From Erigeron canadensis (taxonomy: Eukaryota > Streptophyta > Magnoliopsida > Asterales > Asteraceae), in NCBI RefSeq assembly GCF_010389155.1, contig NC_057764.1, positions 13,826,001 to 13,890,000 on the forward strand: a stretch of 64,000 bases of DNA, read 5' to 3'. The translations under genes and the position numbers were made by a program. The notes under the pieces are model-generated. The model saw only the letters and a list, made by a program, of their open reading frames with translations. It made no database searches and was not told where the DNA came from. The stretch's first letter is position 1, and each line of letters begins with the position of its first letter. Positions 1 through 11,382 of the stretch are shown piece after piece.

Positions 1-571
1 CATGCATCAGTTCATTATACGGTTGTAATATTCTATTCACCCTCTCTAGTCTATGTAGGTTATGATTTCAAAGTTCAGACCTCAAAACTTTGTGATGTGT
101 TTTTATTAGACTGTTCATTCTAGGGGTGAAGTATATGTAAATAATAGGAGAAAGTACACATACAATTTGTAAACAAAAAGAAAGTAAATACGATCAAACT
201 CTGTACTCGATAACTCGATCTATGGGAAGATAGGTCCAATAACATGCCACCTCTGTATCTATAAATACTTATAAAACATATTGAAACTCTATTTTAAGCA
301 ATTTAAGTACTTTTTTCAATATTTCCATATTATCCTTAATTCACACATTACCTCTAATTCTATATCTCTAGACACAATCAGACAAACACCCTACCATGAT
401 CTAACACACAGTACACATGCATATCAATTCTTCCCCTACTGTTTTGTATTATTATCACCGTTTAATCACCGCAATATGGTATAAATATAACCGAGCCCTA
501 AAAAACGAAAAGGAACACTGAAACAAAATAGGATAAAGGAGATATGATACATTAGGAAATTTGACTTTAAC
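1..571. other. 3' flank of the DOMON gene, no gene seen
   Basis: This AT-rich sequence lies beyond the stop codon of the minus-strand DOMON/cytochrome b561 gene. It presumably includes that gene's 3' untranslated region. A 67-codon open frame at 281-484 has low-complexity composition and no recognisable domain, so I do not call it. Confidence 0.5.
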
Positions 572-2355
572 TTAAACCCTCCCATTAGTCCTTTGAGCAT
601 ATGGATAATGACCATTCGCCCCATTATTGTCATATCCATTTCCGTTAGACAACTTCTCCGTATTTGCGTCCTTCTTCCTTCTTATAACTACACACCATGT
701 GTAAACTTCCATAATTGCTGCAATGATGGCTAGAACAATGATTACTCCAGTATAGGCTCTTTCCCATTTTTTCTCAGGGTTTAAAATATCAAAGCCTTTG
801 AATATGTTAATAATCCCTAAGACAATGATGCTGTACCCTAGTAAATGGTGGTAGATGTTCCAAAATATTCTGTGTTTGTGTTCCTTCTTTGGTCTTACAA
901 GCAAAGCAATCACCTACAGATATACAGATCCATAGTTTTAGTATTTTCAGTATATACTTCAGGGATTACAGTAATGTCATTATCAACTGCGGCACTTACT
1001 GTGCGAGGCATTAAGAGGGATATATGGGATGGATAAATGGACGTTTAAACGGGTTAAAAACATTAAATTTTGTACTTCGGGTTGACCCAAAACACTTGAT
1101 AATGGTTAGCAAATATGATTCAAAGACTTGTATGCTTTTAGTTATGATCTAGTTGTAATGAATGAATTAATTGATTGTCGTTTTATGCATTAAAAGAATG
1201 CACTTTGGGGGATTTTTTGACCCGATTTTCCTTTTTAATTGGTACTTTTAAAATTTTACATGTTTCACCAATTTAGAGGCAATACAAAACCCAAGTTAAC
1301 CCAATATCGAAACTGTCACTTTTACAAATATATAAATATACAAACAAATACAAATAGCATCTTGGAGAAGTGGGGATACCTGGAGGGTAGCTACACAAAA
1401 TAGGATGATACCAATGACTCTGTGAGATGTGAACTGAATGCCTGGAGACTCGCTGCCAAGCCGAATTCCAGTTGCCCATCCGGTAACACCGATGACGTAG
1501 GCAGAAGTTTGGCACGTAACATGTAGGTAAAACCAAGCAGGATCTGCTGATTGAAATACCCTTAGATACCTTGCAATGATAGCCCCAAGAGGCATCATTA
1601 TTCCCCAACTGATTGCATTTAGAACACCATGAATCTGCAATCTTTCAGAATTAGTTATCATGATAAAAAATAAATAAATAAATAAAAAAATCTGATACAC
1701 ACGGCCTTGGAGTTTTTAGATGATAACTTACACTGCGTTTCCTGGTTTTCGTACTGGTTCCTGCTGCCCCACTTCCACTTGCAGATTGTCCGGAAAGAAC
1801 ATTTAAAGTCCCCATTGACCTGATGTTATCACCAGATGTTGCATGTGCCGTAGGTGCATTTCCAGATAGTTGACCCTCTTGCCAAACTTGATTCAGTGTA
1901 CTAGTCCCATTTAGACCCAAAGTGGCAAAAATAATAACTTCATTATTGTTTGAATTAATTGCCGATAAATCAGAAACTGGGAAACTGAGGTCCCCTTCAG
2001 CCAACTGAGTGCTGTAACCGGTGATTGGTGATGTGTAGACTCTTATAAACCCATCAGATTGCTGGAAGGCAACAAGTGCTTGTGAGCCAGCCATACCTTG
2101 AGAAGTAGGATTAATGGCCCATGCAACCCACTTTGATGAATCAAAGTTTGTGACTCGATAAGCGATTGCAAGTGTTTGAGAAGATGGGTTGTATGTGTAG
2201 TGGATAAATGAGTTTAAAACGGGTAGATCATTGCAAGCACTAAACACCCTGTTGCTTGCAAATGCATAATTAGAACAAGTTTGAGCATAGGTCGATAGAA
2301 ATATAGTTGTTAAAATAATACAACACAGAAGCATCTCTCTAGGGGATAGCCCCAT
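572..2355 (-). CDS. Cytochrome b561 and DOMON domain-containing membrane protein (3 exons)
   Basis: The predicted protein has 406 residues, the usual size for plant DOMON-cytochrome b561 proteins, which are thought to move electrons across membranes using ascorbate. Exon 1 is 2355-1732, exon 2 is 1634-1380 and exon 3 is 913-572. All introns are GT-AG (donors GTAAGT and GTATCC, acceptors GCAG and GTAG) and all junctions are phase 0, so the frame stays open. Residues 1-24 look like a signal peptide ending in TYA before [14 protein letters not shown] domain covers roughly residues 45-170, followed by a Ser/Gly/Ala-rich linker. The cytochrome b561 core follows, with four candidate haem histidines: H210 (IHGVLN), H246 (FYLHVTC), H279 (SHRVIG) and H315 (NIYHHLLGY). 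The basic tail begins near RRKK. The start is the first ATG of exon 1, just before the signal peptide. No frameshift or stop is seen. It is the only clearly intact host gene here. The exact paralogue cannot be named. Confidence 0.93.
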
Positions 2356-2460
2356 TTCAAATTAGTAGAAGTACTTTGAAGTATTCTCAAAGGGTTGTGA
2401 AATTAGAGAAAAAGTTAAAAGAATTAATGATTGTTGGGGGAAGAAAGAGGTTTGTGGATT

Positions 2461-2467
2461 ATTTATA
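2461..2467 (-). promoter_or_regulatory. TATA box of the DOMON/cytochrome b561 gene
   Basis: The minus strand reads TATAAAT about 106-112 bases upstream of the ATG at 2355, a normal distance for a plant promoter with a short leader. It is the only clean TATA-type element just upstream of the gene. Confidence 0.6.
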
Positions 2468-3242
2468 ATGGATGTATCAATCGGTGGGTTAGTGTTTTAG
2501 GTTAGTTTGGTATGTTTGTGAGAGAGATGTCCTATTTTAAAGGAGGTGATTTGGTGATACTTTGATAGTTGAAAGTTGATACTTTTTCAATAACAAACAC
2601 ACCACATAAACACATGCATCTATCTAACTCTATCTGCCCTCTTGTTAAAAAATATGTTATATGTGAAGGCTCTCTAACTTGTGCCCAAGTCACGTTTTGG
2701 GCGCATATGCTTTTTGTTAATTCTTTAATGTAAAAGAACGTGATATGTGGTGAACTTGTGGATTGTTGTATAATGTATAGCAGGATCATGAAATCACGGT
2801 CATTTTCTTAAATGTTCAAGTTAGCGTTTGTAAGTACGTAGCTTCATATCCAAATGTTGCAAGGTTATTATGGATTGTAAGGTTTTAGTAACGTATATTT
2901 CATTTAGAATGGAAGTGGTTTTTCTATCCTTGTGTAGAGCTATGATTCTCTATACTTCACCTCTTTCATACCCCATGTTTAATAAGATCAAATATTGCTT
3001 CTTCATACTTTAATTCATAGAATACATGAGCTCTAATCATCATAAATTTTATAATGAATATTAAAGAATTATTTTGTGAGGGTTTTATACCTGAGCTTAG
3101 ATATCTAACACACACACACATATATATATAGTAGTTTATATATATCACCTAATAAAAAATTATTATGTAAGGTAGCTATATAAATTATATCATATAGAAA
3201 TTCAAATATTTACTCGTATATTATACAGGACAATAATCTTTA

Positions 3243-3248
<6 letters not shown>
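2468..3248. other. AT-rich spacer with short microsatellites
   Basis: I see no gene here. A mixed (CA)n-(TA)n tract lies near 3111-3130. The open frames on either strand are short, AT-driven and without recognisable domains. Confidence 0.5.
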
Positions 3249-3277
<29 letters not shown>

Positions 3278-4151
3278 TAAAACACTAGGAATCCTAACCT
3301 TCTAGGCCATCCTCTCCAATTCAAAGCTATGTTTAAATGTTGCCACATAAGATTTATCCTATGTGGCATCTTCATGTTTTTTTATAATATTAATCTTATA
3401 TATAGAAAAAATATAGAATAAAATTGAATATAAAAAATATAGAATAAAATTGAATATAGAAAATATAGAATTGGAGAGATTGTATATCAAAAACAATATA
3501 TTTATGGGATCGATCAAGATTAATTTGGCAAGAATATTACAAATCCACAAATTCTTATATACCCATTATTATTGTAGTTGTTATTATTATTACATCAATC
3601 AATATTTATATTACTAAATCCTTATTAATGTTAGAATTGTACGTATTTACAATTACAAAGTCGCTTATTATTACCAGTTGTATGTATTTACATTAGTAAT
3701 TCTATAATAAGGACATCATGCATTGGAAATAATATACTCTATATGAAATAATAAACGATAGTAGAGGTAGCAAAATAGGTTGGTCTATAGTCCAAACATC
3801 TTCACCTAATTCTTGAACATATACTCCGGGCACTCCAATAAATCGAATTCGCATCTTTCAACTTTACACGTAGGTCTACACTTCATTGTTTTGTTTGCCT
3901 AATTGTATGTTGCGGGTATTCGACCAACTATAACAATGCTTTAAAGTATAGCCAAAGTCTTCAATGCCAAATTCAACCTGAATTTAGGTCTATTTGTATG
4001 TTACAACATTATGTATGGAGTTCACATTATATAATTCTATCATACAGAGAACATTGTGTATGAATGGTCACTATATTTTTCGTGTTTCATTATATAGTTT
4101 ATTATAACGCTTTAAAAAAAAATCTGCACATCGTGCGGGTAAAAGACCTAG
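3249..4151 (+). mobile_element. Non-autonomous Helitron (candidate)
   Basis: The left edge is A followed by TCTATTTATATATA, the 5'-TC start seen in many plant Helitrons. The right edge ends in CTAG followed by T (4148-4152). It is preceded by a short GC-rich hairpin (GCAC/GTGC at 4126-4136) about a dozen bases from the end. This is the expected Helitron 3' architecture with insertion between A and T. The ~903 bp interior has no RepHel coding. The left boundary is uncertain by a few bases because TC repeats there. Confidence 0.55.
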
Positions 4152-5905
4152 TATATATATAATTCTCTATCTCCAAACGCATATGTGGCATACCTCTATG
4201 TCATTTTTTTCTTACGTGGCGTTCCTACGTTGTTTGTCTTTCAAAGATTGACACATAAGCCGCCACATATACGTCGGGTATTGATCCGCAACTTCGTGCA
4301 TAATTTGGATCATGTTCGACCATCAACGCAAAAGTTAATTTTGTTTAGTATTTTCAATCCCATAATATATTAAATGTATCTCCACCATTCATAAATATAA
4401 ATTTCATAATCATTTGTTCCCATTGTCATATATTTTTCTTACACCAATTCCCATTGTCACATCTATAAACCTATAAAGTTGAAGCTTGAAGGAGGATTAG
4501 CCCCTCTCTTTATGATGGTAATTAAGGATTTTTGTTAATTAGGTTAATGTTAATTCGGATTATCTTAGTACTAAAGAGCCTATTATAATGTATGTATGGG
4601 TAAGCAGTTGCAAATTCGTTCGGCAGAAAATAATGAGGGTTTATAAGGCTTGATCGTTTTTTGGCACTTCCTTAATGATGATATTTATGGATTACGTGAA
4701 GAGAAGATTATATTGGGTTTGGTTAATAGGTTAATTAATTGCAACCTTTGAGATCTCCATTGAATAAGAGTGAGTACCAGTTATAATGACTTCATTTATT
4801 TCAATACCCTTTGCATTGTCCATCCATATACATTTTTGGCTGGTTTTGTGAATGTTTAAGAAAAACAGCCACCATCTGCTTTAAACATAGTAAGAAACTT
4901 TCTCATTACTTGCTTTAAATAGTTGTTTTTCTCTTTTCTTGATTGTGATTTTGACATGCTATATGATTTGATGCAGAATAAGAGCAAAAGATTTCTAATA
5001 ATCCGAGGTCAGTGATTTTTATTCTATGTTCTTTTATTTTGCATATATATGTGTGTGTGTATGTATATATATGTTTTATGTATCGTTTATTGATAATAAT
5101 AATTAGGGTTGTTTTGTGAAATTGATAAGTTGACGTTGCAATAATATGTCCTAAGAAGACACATCAGAAAGTAATTAACTTCCAATTGTTTCTTATATTT
5201 TAGATTTTCAAATTTTGTTTTTTGTTTTTGGATTTTGCATTCTCTGTATTTTCTATGGAATTCTTTTTATAAAAAATTTTCACTTTATTATGTGCGGAAT
5301 GGATGGACAAGCATCATAGACAATGTCTCATCCATTGTGGTTTGATTTAGAAATTTTTTAAATTATTTTTTAATTTTTGTTGGTTCAGGTGCTTCTTTTT
5401 TCTTCTTGGTTAATAAAACCATTGGAAGGATTTCATATATACATGTAGATGCTAGGAATTTTCCTGATGGCATGATAAAAGGTAAAATATATGGAACCAA
5501 ATATTAGACTCTTGATCCATGAAAATGTATGTGTGTTATTACAATGTGATATTGTTTTGTATAGTTGTAGTTATAGCTCATAGACCTCTTAATCCATGAA
5601 AACGTTTTGGTGGAATCTAGGCACGATGATGGTGGATTTTGATCAGACAAATCTCACATGATTGCAGTCCTAAAATGGGTTTTGATTCTTATAGAATTCA
5701 TATTAACCACATCGATATCATCATTTGAAATTTATGGTTGTGATCTCAACAAAATGACTATGTACATTTTGTAATGTAAAACCACCATTGATGTTGTGAA
5801 AGTGTGAAGGATCAGGTTAACATGAATCCAACCAACATTGTTATTGATGTTTCTCTTTTTTTTATATGGGCATCTATAGTGTTCTTGGGTGAAATGGTGG
5901 TTGCG

Positions 5906-5936
<31 letters not shown>

Positions 5937-6005
5937 TCGTCCATCATAAATTGACACATCAAACAAAAATACTATATATCATTTTCAGAATTCTTTCTAA
6001 TTTTA
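4152..6005. other. Spacer, no gene seen
   Basis: This ~1.85 kb stretch has no supported coding region. A (TA)n microsatellite lies at about 5906-5933. A TG/TA-rich tract lies near 5045-5075. Scattered AT-rich open frames of under 100 codons contain the microsatellite and look spurious. Confidence 0.5.
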
Positions 6006-6326
6006 CTAGCATGGTGCCCGCACGATGCGGCGGTGACGACGGCAATGCGGTGATCACGGGTGGCGACGACGAATGGTGGTGGTCACGACTAATAGTGTAA
6101 GTTATTGATGTAAATCTAATTGATTATAATTAATATATATACGTTAAGGTACGTGTATTTATTTCATTAAAAGTATTTTTAATATATTAGTAGAGGTAAT
6201 TAAATTAATAGCTAAAGAATAAAGTGATTTAAAAAATAAGAAAGGGGTATTTCTATCATATCGCATAGAGTAACTTTCAACATTTCCAAAAATAGAAAGG
6301 GCTATTTTTTTATAATATAGTATAGA
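6006..6326 (-). mobile_element. Short non-autonomous Helitron, minus orientation
   Basis: Read on the minus strand, the element starts TCTATACTATATTAT just after an A (6326-6327). It ends CTAG before a T (6009-6005). The subterminal GC-rich run CGCATCGTGCGGG gives the typical weak hairpin near the 3' end. Length is ~321 bp and there is no coding capacity. A related end occurs at 6451. Confidence 0.6.
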
Positions 6327-6450
6327 TATATGCTACATTCCTTTTTTATTATGATAACAATTAAATTAAATATTAATATATATGAACCTTTTTATTTGTT
6401 TACAAATAAATAATTGTTATTAACCTTTTTTCTAATCTTTGTTAACTAAA

Positions 6451-6813
6451 CTAGAGGTGTACCAACGCAATGCGGCGAAAGTGACGTCGACGAGTGGCGG
6501 TAGCGGCTGGTTATCAATGTAATTGACGTAAAAGTGGGTAATGTAGTTATTTTTAAAGTTAATAGATATATGTTGTGATAATTTCATCCAGGGGATTTAA
6601 GGTATATTATGTGAAAATATTTAAATTGGTGAATAAAGGAGAGTTAATTTGAGTAGATAGAGGTTGAAAATATATTGGGAGTATTTAGGTAGATGCAGCG
6701 TGTTGTTTAGAATTTATTGAAAGTTAAAGGTGTTTATATTTTTAAAGATAAAAAAAATTTAAAAAAGGGAGAGATTGAGAGAATAGGTTTTTATAAAAGA
6801 GTAAAAATAGAGA
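6451..6813 (-). mobile_element. Second short Helitron of the same kind, minus orientation
   Basis: The 3' terminus (minus strand) is CTAG followed by T at 6454-6450. It has a GC-rich subterminal stretch similar to the element at 6006. The proposed 5' end is TCTCTATTTTTACTC after an A near 6814. The 3' end is better supported than the 5' end. Confidence 0.45.
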
Positions 6814-6882
6814 TAAACATAGAATTATTTATTCCTAGAACTAAATAAGTAAATCAGACATTTATTAAATTTTTCACAACAA

Positions 6883-8063
6883 TCTTAATATATATTATAA
6901 GACAGTTGAACTAATGACTTATTAACCAATCACATCATTCGATTTCATCAAATTGACTTTTGATGATGTCATCATTTAGATAAACTACACATTAAAAATC
7001 TTAATAATCATTATCCAAATATATTATTATATTAATATTTATATTAATTTATAGAAAAAGTCTCATTAATTTACACTTTTTTGTTTTCCGTCAATAATTT
7101 ATACTTTTTAACCCTGAATACTAATTTATATTTATTTTTAGCCATTAACTTGAGAGAACTTTTTAAAATTTACAATCATTTAATTAAATAAAAAAATATT
7201 TTAACATATGAAATATTTTATTAAAAAAATTATTTAAAAACCTAATGACTTATTAACAAATATCACATTAGAATTTTATAATTATAAATATTAATATTTA
7301 GTTTAATATTAGATATAAATACAATGTGAAATCTAGATACATATCCCGAACATAATAACAGATAACGATATACAACATCATTATCACAAACACAATATGA
7401 ATCACATGAGATGAGACGATCATAGAACCAAACATAATTTACGACAGAGGGTTACTTGAATCTTAAATCCAAATCAATATAAACTTCATTCAAGATTCAT
7501 TTTATCTCTCAATAAGAAAAGTACATTATTTTCTCCTTTTTGTATATTAGTTTTGCATTTTAATATTTAAAGTTACAGTTGTCACTCAAATCAAGAGTCC
7601 TAATTTTTATCAAAGAATATAAAAACAATCCTAATTGTTATCATATTATCATAGAACAAGTGATTGAAAATAAACCTATGCGTGTTATGAACGCACATCA
7701 TGATTAAATACATATACTTGAATGTCAAGTATAGGATCACAAATATATTTATATTTTAATTCTTAATTATCTTTCATAATAATATCACATTATGAGTACA
7801 TCTGGTTTCAAAATATTTATAATGGAGAAACTATTATATATAGCTTGTGTCTTGTGGAATGACTACAACAAACACTTCCATCAATATATCTAGATTGATA
7901 ATGACAGTGATGAACCTATTATTGTACTACAACTTGCAAAATATAACACTTAAGACCGTATTTCTTCAAAATTATAAGCCTCTATGACTTAAATGTATGA
8001 AGATCTAATACTGATAATATCGTAAATCCCGTGTCCAGTGTTAGACACGGGTCTAAAATCTAG
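6883..8063 (+). mobile_element. Non-autonomous Helitron with a perfect 3' hairpin
   Basis: The 5' edge is A then TCTTAATATATATTATAAG. The 3' edge is CTAG (8060-8063) followed by T. A perfect 8 bp stem (CCCGTGTC at 8028-8035 with GACACGGG at 8044-8051) lies 8 bases before CTAG. Length is 1,181 bp. No Rep/helicase coding is visible, so it would need an autonomous partner. Confidence 0.7.
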
Positions 8064-8501
8064 TATTCATCTATGGATCAACTTAATTCGATAACTAATT
8101 GAAAGAGACTTCTAAATAAATAGATAAAAAAAAAATTGATATATAGTTCAAACATATATATATTTGATTGGTAAAGTTATAAATATTCATTCACAAGTAT
8201 ATAAAACAATTGTAACTACATATGCTTATTATTTTCATTTTACTTTCTAATTTAAATTACACTTACATAAGATTCTGAAATTGATTTTGTATTTTGTTGC
8301 TATTTGAATGTAACCATATTTTTAATTATAAGGTAAGTTATATTTTCATTCAAGTTAATCAAATATTTTAATAATAACTAAACATATATACATTCTTCAC
8401 AATTAACACAATATTACAAATAAGAAGTAATAGAATATAATCATTCATCGTACTTTAACTGAAATAAGATATAAACGTGTAACGCACGAGGCTTAAACTA
8501 G
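8064..8501 (+). mobile_element. Helitron 3' terminus; 5' end not resolved
   Basis: A second CTAG|T end at 8498-8501 is preceded by CGTG...CACG (8476-8488), as in the neighbouring Helitrons. It lies immediately 3' of the 6883-8063 element. I cannot place its 5' TC end with confidence, so the start given is only the preceding element's boundary. Confidence 0.4.
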
Positions 8502-8518
8502 TGTAGTTTATATATATA

Positions 8519-9363
8519 TCTACCAATAAACTAAAACAGGATTGAAGGCTTTTTGATCGACACATGTCAATATATTAAAACGACATGTGTCTTTTTAGTG
8601 ACATATTAATTAAGAAACCTATTTAATAATAATAATAATAATAATAGTTAAAGAGATTTATAAATTCTTTATAATACCATTTATATAATTAAATATGATA
8701 TTATTCAATCCTATATACATACGAATAAATAACCTTTGGTTAATAATCAGTAGATATACATAAGTTTGATTTGATTACGGATACCTTATACAAAGTTAAT
8801 AATACAAATTCTTAAAGTAATTATATCATGACTATACATGGAAAATTGGAATGATAAAAGATCGTAAAGGTGAATGTTATTAGATAGCATATAAAAGTAA
8901 CTTTGAAAGAATTCATGATTCATTTTATTGTTCATCATAGGTTAGGATATTTTATGTTCTAATTTACTGTACGTTTTTTAAGAACATATATACATGTTTA
9001 GTTTTGGTATTCCTTTTTTTTAATGAAAAATAATCAATCAACTTAACTCATATGTTTAAAAATTTATTTAAATTCTAAGAATTTGACACGTAGATTTTAC
9101 TAAGTTTCCTTTTTAATCTTATATCTTGATTCTTTCACATGTCATCATTTTATAGTTTAGACGTTTAGTTGATTTTTAAACATATAAATTACGTTGAATT
9201 GTTGATTAGGGGAGTGGGGTTTGGGAGTCCTAAGTTTAGCATGCGTGGTTTAAGCGACTAATTGGATGTTATTTTGTTTTCTCGAATACTTACTGCTAAC
9301 TCACTGTTAATAATAATAATAATAATAAGTCAACCGTGCAACACGCACGGGGATTAATACTAG
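8519..9363 (+). mobile_element. Non-autonomous Helitron (candidate)
   Basis: The element starts A|TCTACCAATAAACT at 8519 and ends CTAG at 9360-9363. A 6 bp stem (CCGTGC 9334-9339, GCACGG 9345-9350) lies near the 3' end. The base after CTAG is C, not the expected T, which weakens the call slightly. An (AAT)n tract lies inside near 8625-8645 and a (TAA)n tract near 9311-9328. Confidence 0.5.
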
Positions 9364-9375
9364 CATATATATATA

Positions 9376-9561
9376 GGAAAAAATGAATATAAGACTGTCC
9401 GACACCTAAGCTTAGGTGTGGAATCTCACATACTAATTTTTTAATATTGTTTGAATTTTAAATAAATCACATGGCCCCCATGATATTTAAAGATTAAAAA
9501 AAGAATATGTTAGTGTTCTACACCTAAGCTTAGATACGTAACAACCTTATATTCCCATCCC
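9376..9561. mobile_element. MITE, copy 1 of 3
   Basis: This is a ~186 bp element with long imperfect terminal inverted repeats. The left arm contains GAATATAAG...CACCTAAGCTTAGGTGTG. The right arm contains the inverse (CACCTAAGCTTAGATAC...CCTTATATTC). Related copies lie at 10001-10187 and 13635-13823. There is no coding capacity. A target duplication is not clear in the TA-rich flanks. Confidence 0.65.
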
Positions 9562-9564
9562 TCA

Positions 9565-9587
9565 TCTCTCTCTCTCTCTCTCTCTCT
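9565..9587. repeat. (TC)n microsatellite
   Basis: An uninterrupted TC dinucleotide run of about 11 units lies between a MITE and a foldback element. Confidence 0.9.
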
Positions 9588-9590
9588 GTT

Positions 9591-9962
9591 GGATATTGTA
9601 AACAACTATTCAAATAAAACAAATAGGGCAAGATCTTGACCTTTGGATCATGGTTAAATTGATGTACGAAAACTCACAAAGCAATTGATACACGATGATT
9701 TTTATGATGCACGGTGATTTTCAGTGAAGAGAAACCTACTGTTTTATTTGTTTTACTTTAATACTTGTTTTATTTTACCTAAAAAAAAGTATTAAAGTAA
9801 AACAAATAAAACAATAGATTTTTCTTCACTAGAAATCACTGTGCATCATAAAAATCATTGTGCATCTATTGTTTCGTGAATCATCGTACATCAACTTAAC
9901 CATGATCTAATGGTCAAGATCTTGTCTTATTTATTTTACTTTAATACTTGTTTTACAATACC
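9591..9962. mobile_element. Foldback element, almost entirely one long hairpin
   Basis: The left arm (about 9591-9778) and right arm (about 9786-9962) are inverted copies of each other with modest divergence and almost no loop. Landmarks include GCAAGATCTTGACC near the left end matching GGTCAAGATCTTG near the right. The arms meet at a pair of inverted AGTATTAAAG-type sequences. This is the structure of a foldback-type MITE. If transcribed it would form a ~180 bp duplex. Confidence 0.7.
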
Positions 9963-10000
9963 TAACCCCTATATATTGTGTATATATATTATATATATAA

Positions 10001-10187
10001 GACAAGTGAATATAAGGTTGTCCGGCATCTAAGCTTAGGTGTGAAACCCCTCACATACAATTTTTTTTTAATTTTCTTGATTAATGAATAAATGTTCGGT
10101 CCCCCATGAATTTTATGGATTAAAAAATAGTATGTGAGTGTTCCACATCTAAGCTTACGTACCTAGCAGCCTTATATTCCCATCCCC
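10001..10187. mobile_element. MITE, copy 2 of 3
   Basis: This copy is 187 bp, with ends GAATATAAGG...CATCTAAGCTTAGGTGTG and the inverse at the right. It has the same family length and arm sequence as 9376-9561. TA-rich flanks (ATATATAA left, ATATATATAA right) are compatible with a TA-type target duplication, but I cannot prove it. Confidence 0.65.
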
Positions 10188-10741
10188 ATATATATAACTA
10201 GGAATTTCATGTCGTCTGATGGGGTGGCGTAAGTTTTTGAAAACGTTTATGTTTATGAGTGGGTTAACAAAACCAACAATTTATGGGCGACAAAAAGTAT
10301 TGAAAACCAAATGTTAAAAAAAATACAAAAAGAATATACTAAACCAAAAAATTAAAGACAAAACCAAAAATAAAAAACGAACACCAAATGAATAAGTTAT
10401 AAAAAAACTAATGTTACATGTGAAAAAAGTTGAAAAAACAAATGTTTAAAAGAATACAAATGATATATAATGCAAAAAAGAAATATTAAAAGAACCAGAA
10501 AAATCATAAATAACAAAATATATAGTATTTTAAAAAGTTATATAAAAAATGTTATATGTAATAAAGGTATAAAAAGATAAAATGTTACAAAAGATTAAGA
10601 AAACTACAAATTATATAAGGTTAAGAGGTTGAAGTATAAAAAAAGAAACAGAAGGGACAGAGTAAAAAGAAAAAGGAAGGGCCAAAGTGAAAAAGTTTTA
10701 TTTTTAAATACAAATTCAAGAAAAAAATGAAAGAGGGAGGA

Positions 10742-10796
10742 GGGTTTGAACCCATGACCTCTACCCTCAGAACCATAGAGACCAACCACTATACCA
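10742..10796 (-). ncRNA. tRNA-like Pol III promoter module, unit 1
   Basis: On the minus strand TGGTATAGTGGTTGGT (10796-10781) resembles a tRNA D-arm/A box. GGGTTCAAACCC (10753-10742) matches the T-arm/B box with its palindromic stem. Spacing is about 28 bases, as in a tRNA. It does not fold into a complete tRNA by eye, so I treat it as a tRNA-derived head. Confidence 0.5.
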
Positions 10797-11291
10797 AATT
10801 CATTTTTTGTTTCGTAACTGCTAATTTAATTTATGGGCGACAAAAAGTATTGAAAACCAAATGTTAAAAAAATACAAAAAGAATATACTAAACCAAAAAA
10901 TTAAAGACAAAACCAAAAATAAAATACGAACACCAAATGAATAAGTTACAAATAAAACTAATGTTACATGTGAAAAAAGTTGAAAAAACAAATGTTTAAA
11001 AGAATACAAATGATATATAATGCAAAAAAGAAATATAAAAAGAACCAAAAAAATCATAAATAACAAAATAGTATTTTAAAAAGTTATATAAAAAATGTTA
11101 AAAGTAATAAAGGTATACAAAAATAAAATGTTACAAAAGATTAAGAAAAACCACAAATTATATAAGGTTAGGGTGTTGAGGTATAAAAAAAGAAACAGAA
11201 GGGACATAAAAGTAAAAAGAAAGGAAGGACCAAAGTGCAAAAGTATTATTTTTAAATACAAATTCAAGGAAAAAAAAACCTAAGAGGGGGA

Positions 11292-11348
11292 GGGTTTGAA
11301 CCCATGACGACCCCCACCCTCAAAACTATAGAGACCAACCATTATACC
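11292..11348 (-). ncRNA. tRNA-like Pol III promoter module, unit 2
   Basis: This is the same module in the second tandem unit: TGGTATAATGGTTGGT (11348-11333) and GGGTTCAAACCC (11303-11292). The B-box stem is conserved exactly between units while the sequence between the boxes has changed. Confidence 0.5.
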
Positions 11349-11382
11349 AAATTCATTTTTTGTTTCTTAACTACTAATTCTC

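Larger units (their letters stand above)
10279..11378. repeat. Tandem duplication, two ~550 bp units
   Basis: Unit 1 (10279-10828) and unit 2 (10829-about 11378) align end to end with few differences. Both start TTTATGGGCGACAAAAAG and end near TTTGTTTC(G/T)TAACT(G/A)CTAAT. Each unit is A-rich and has no protein coding. Each ends with a tRNA-like module on the minus strand, so this could be a duplicated SINE-like element or a local segmental duplication. Confidence 0.8.

Noticed and set aside
281..484. 67-codon open frame near the window start
   Set aside because: No domain, AT-driven composition, and it lies in the 3' flank of a gene on the other strand.
845..1036. Open frame antisense to exon 3 of the DOMON gene
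   Set aside because: It overlaps the real exon on the opposite strand and has no recognisable features.
1273..1608. Minus-strand frame overlapping exon 2 of the DOMON gene
   Set aside because: It is the shifted frame of exon 2; the other frame gives the conserved cytochrome b561 sequence with consistent splice phases.
5804..6100. 98-codon open frame spanning a (TA)n tract
   Set aside because: It includes a microsatellite and part of a Helitron end, with no domain.
10604..11283. Several 60-80 codon frames in the tandem repeat
   Set aside because: All are low-complexity Phe/Leu or Lys frames from A-rich repeat sequence and occur in both units only because the DNA is duplicated.
10742..11348. 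Functional tRNA genes
   Set aside because: A- and B-box-like parts are present, but I cannot form a full cloverleaf with an acceptor stem and anticodon arm, and there are two copies in an A-rich repeat.
10193..11382. A further minus-strand Helitron enclosing the 550 bp tandem repeat (CTAG near 10199)
   Set aside because: There is no subterminal hairpin and no convincing 5' TC end, so it is not supported.
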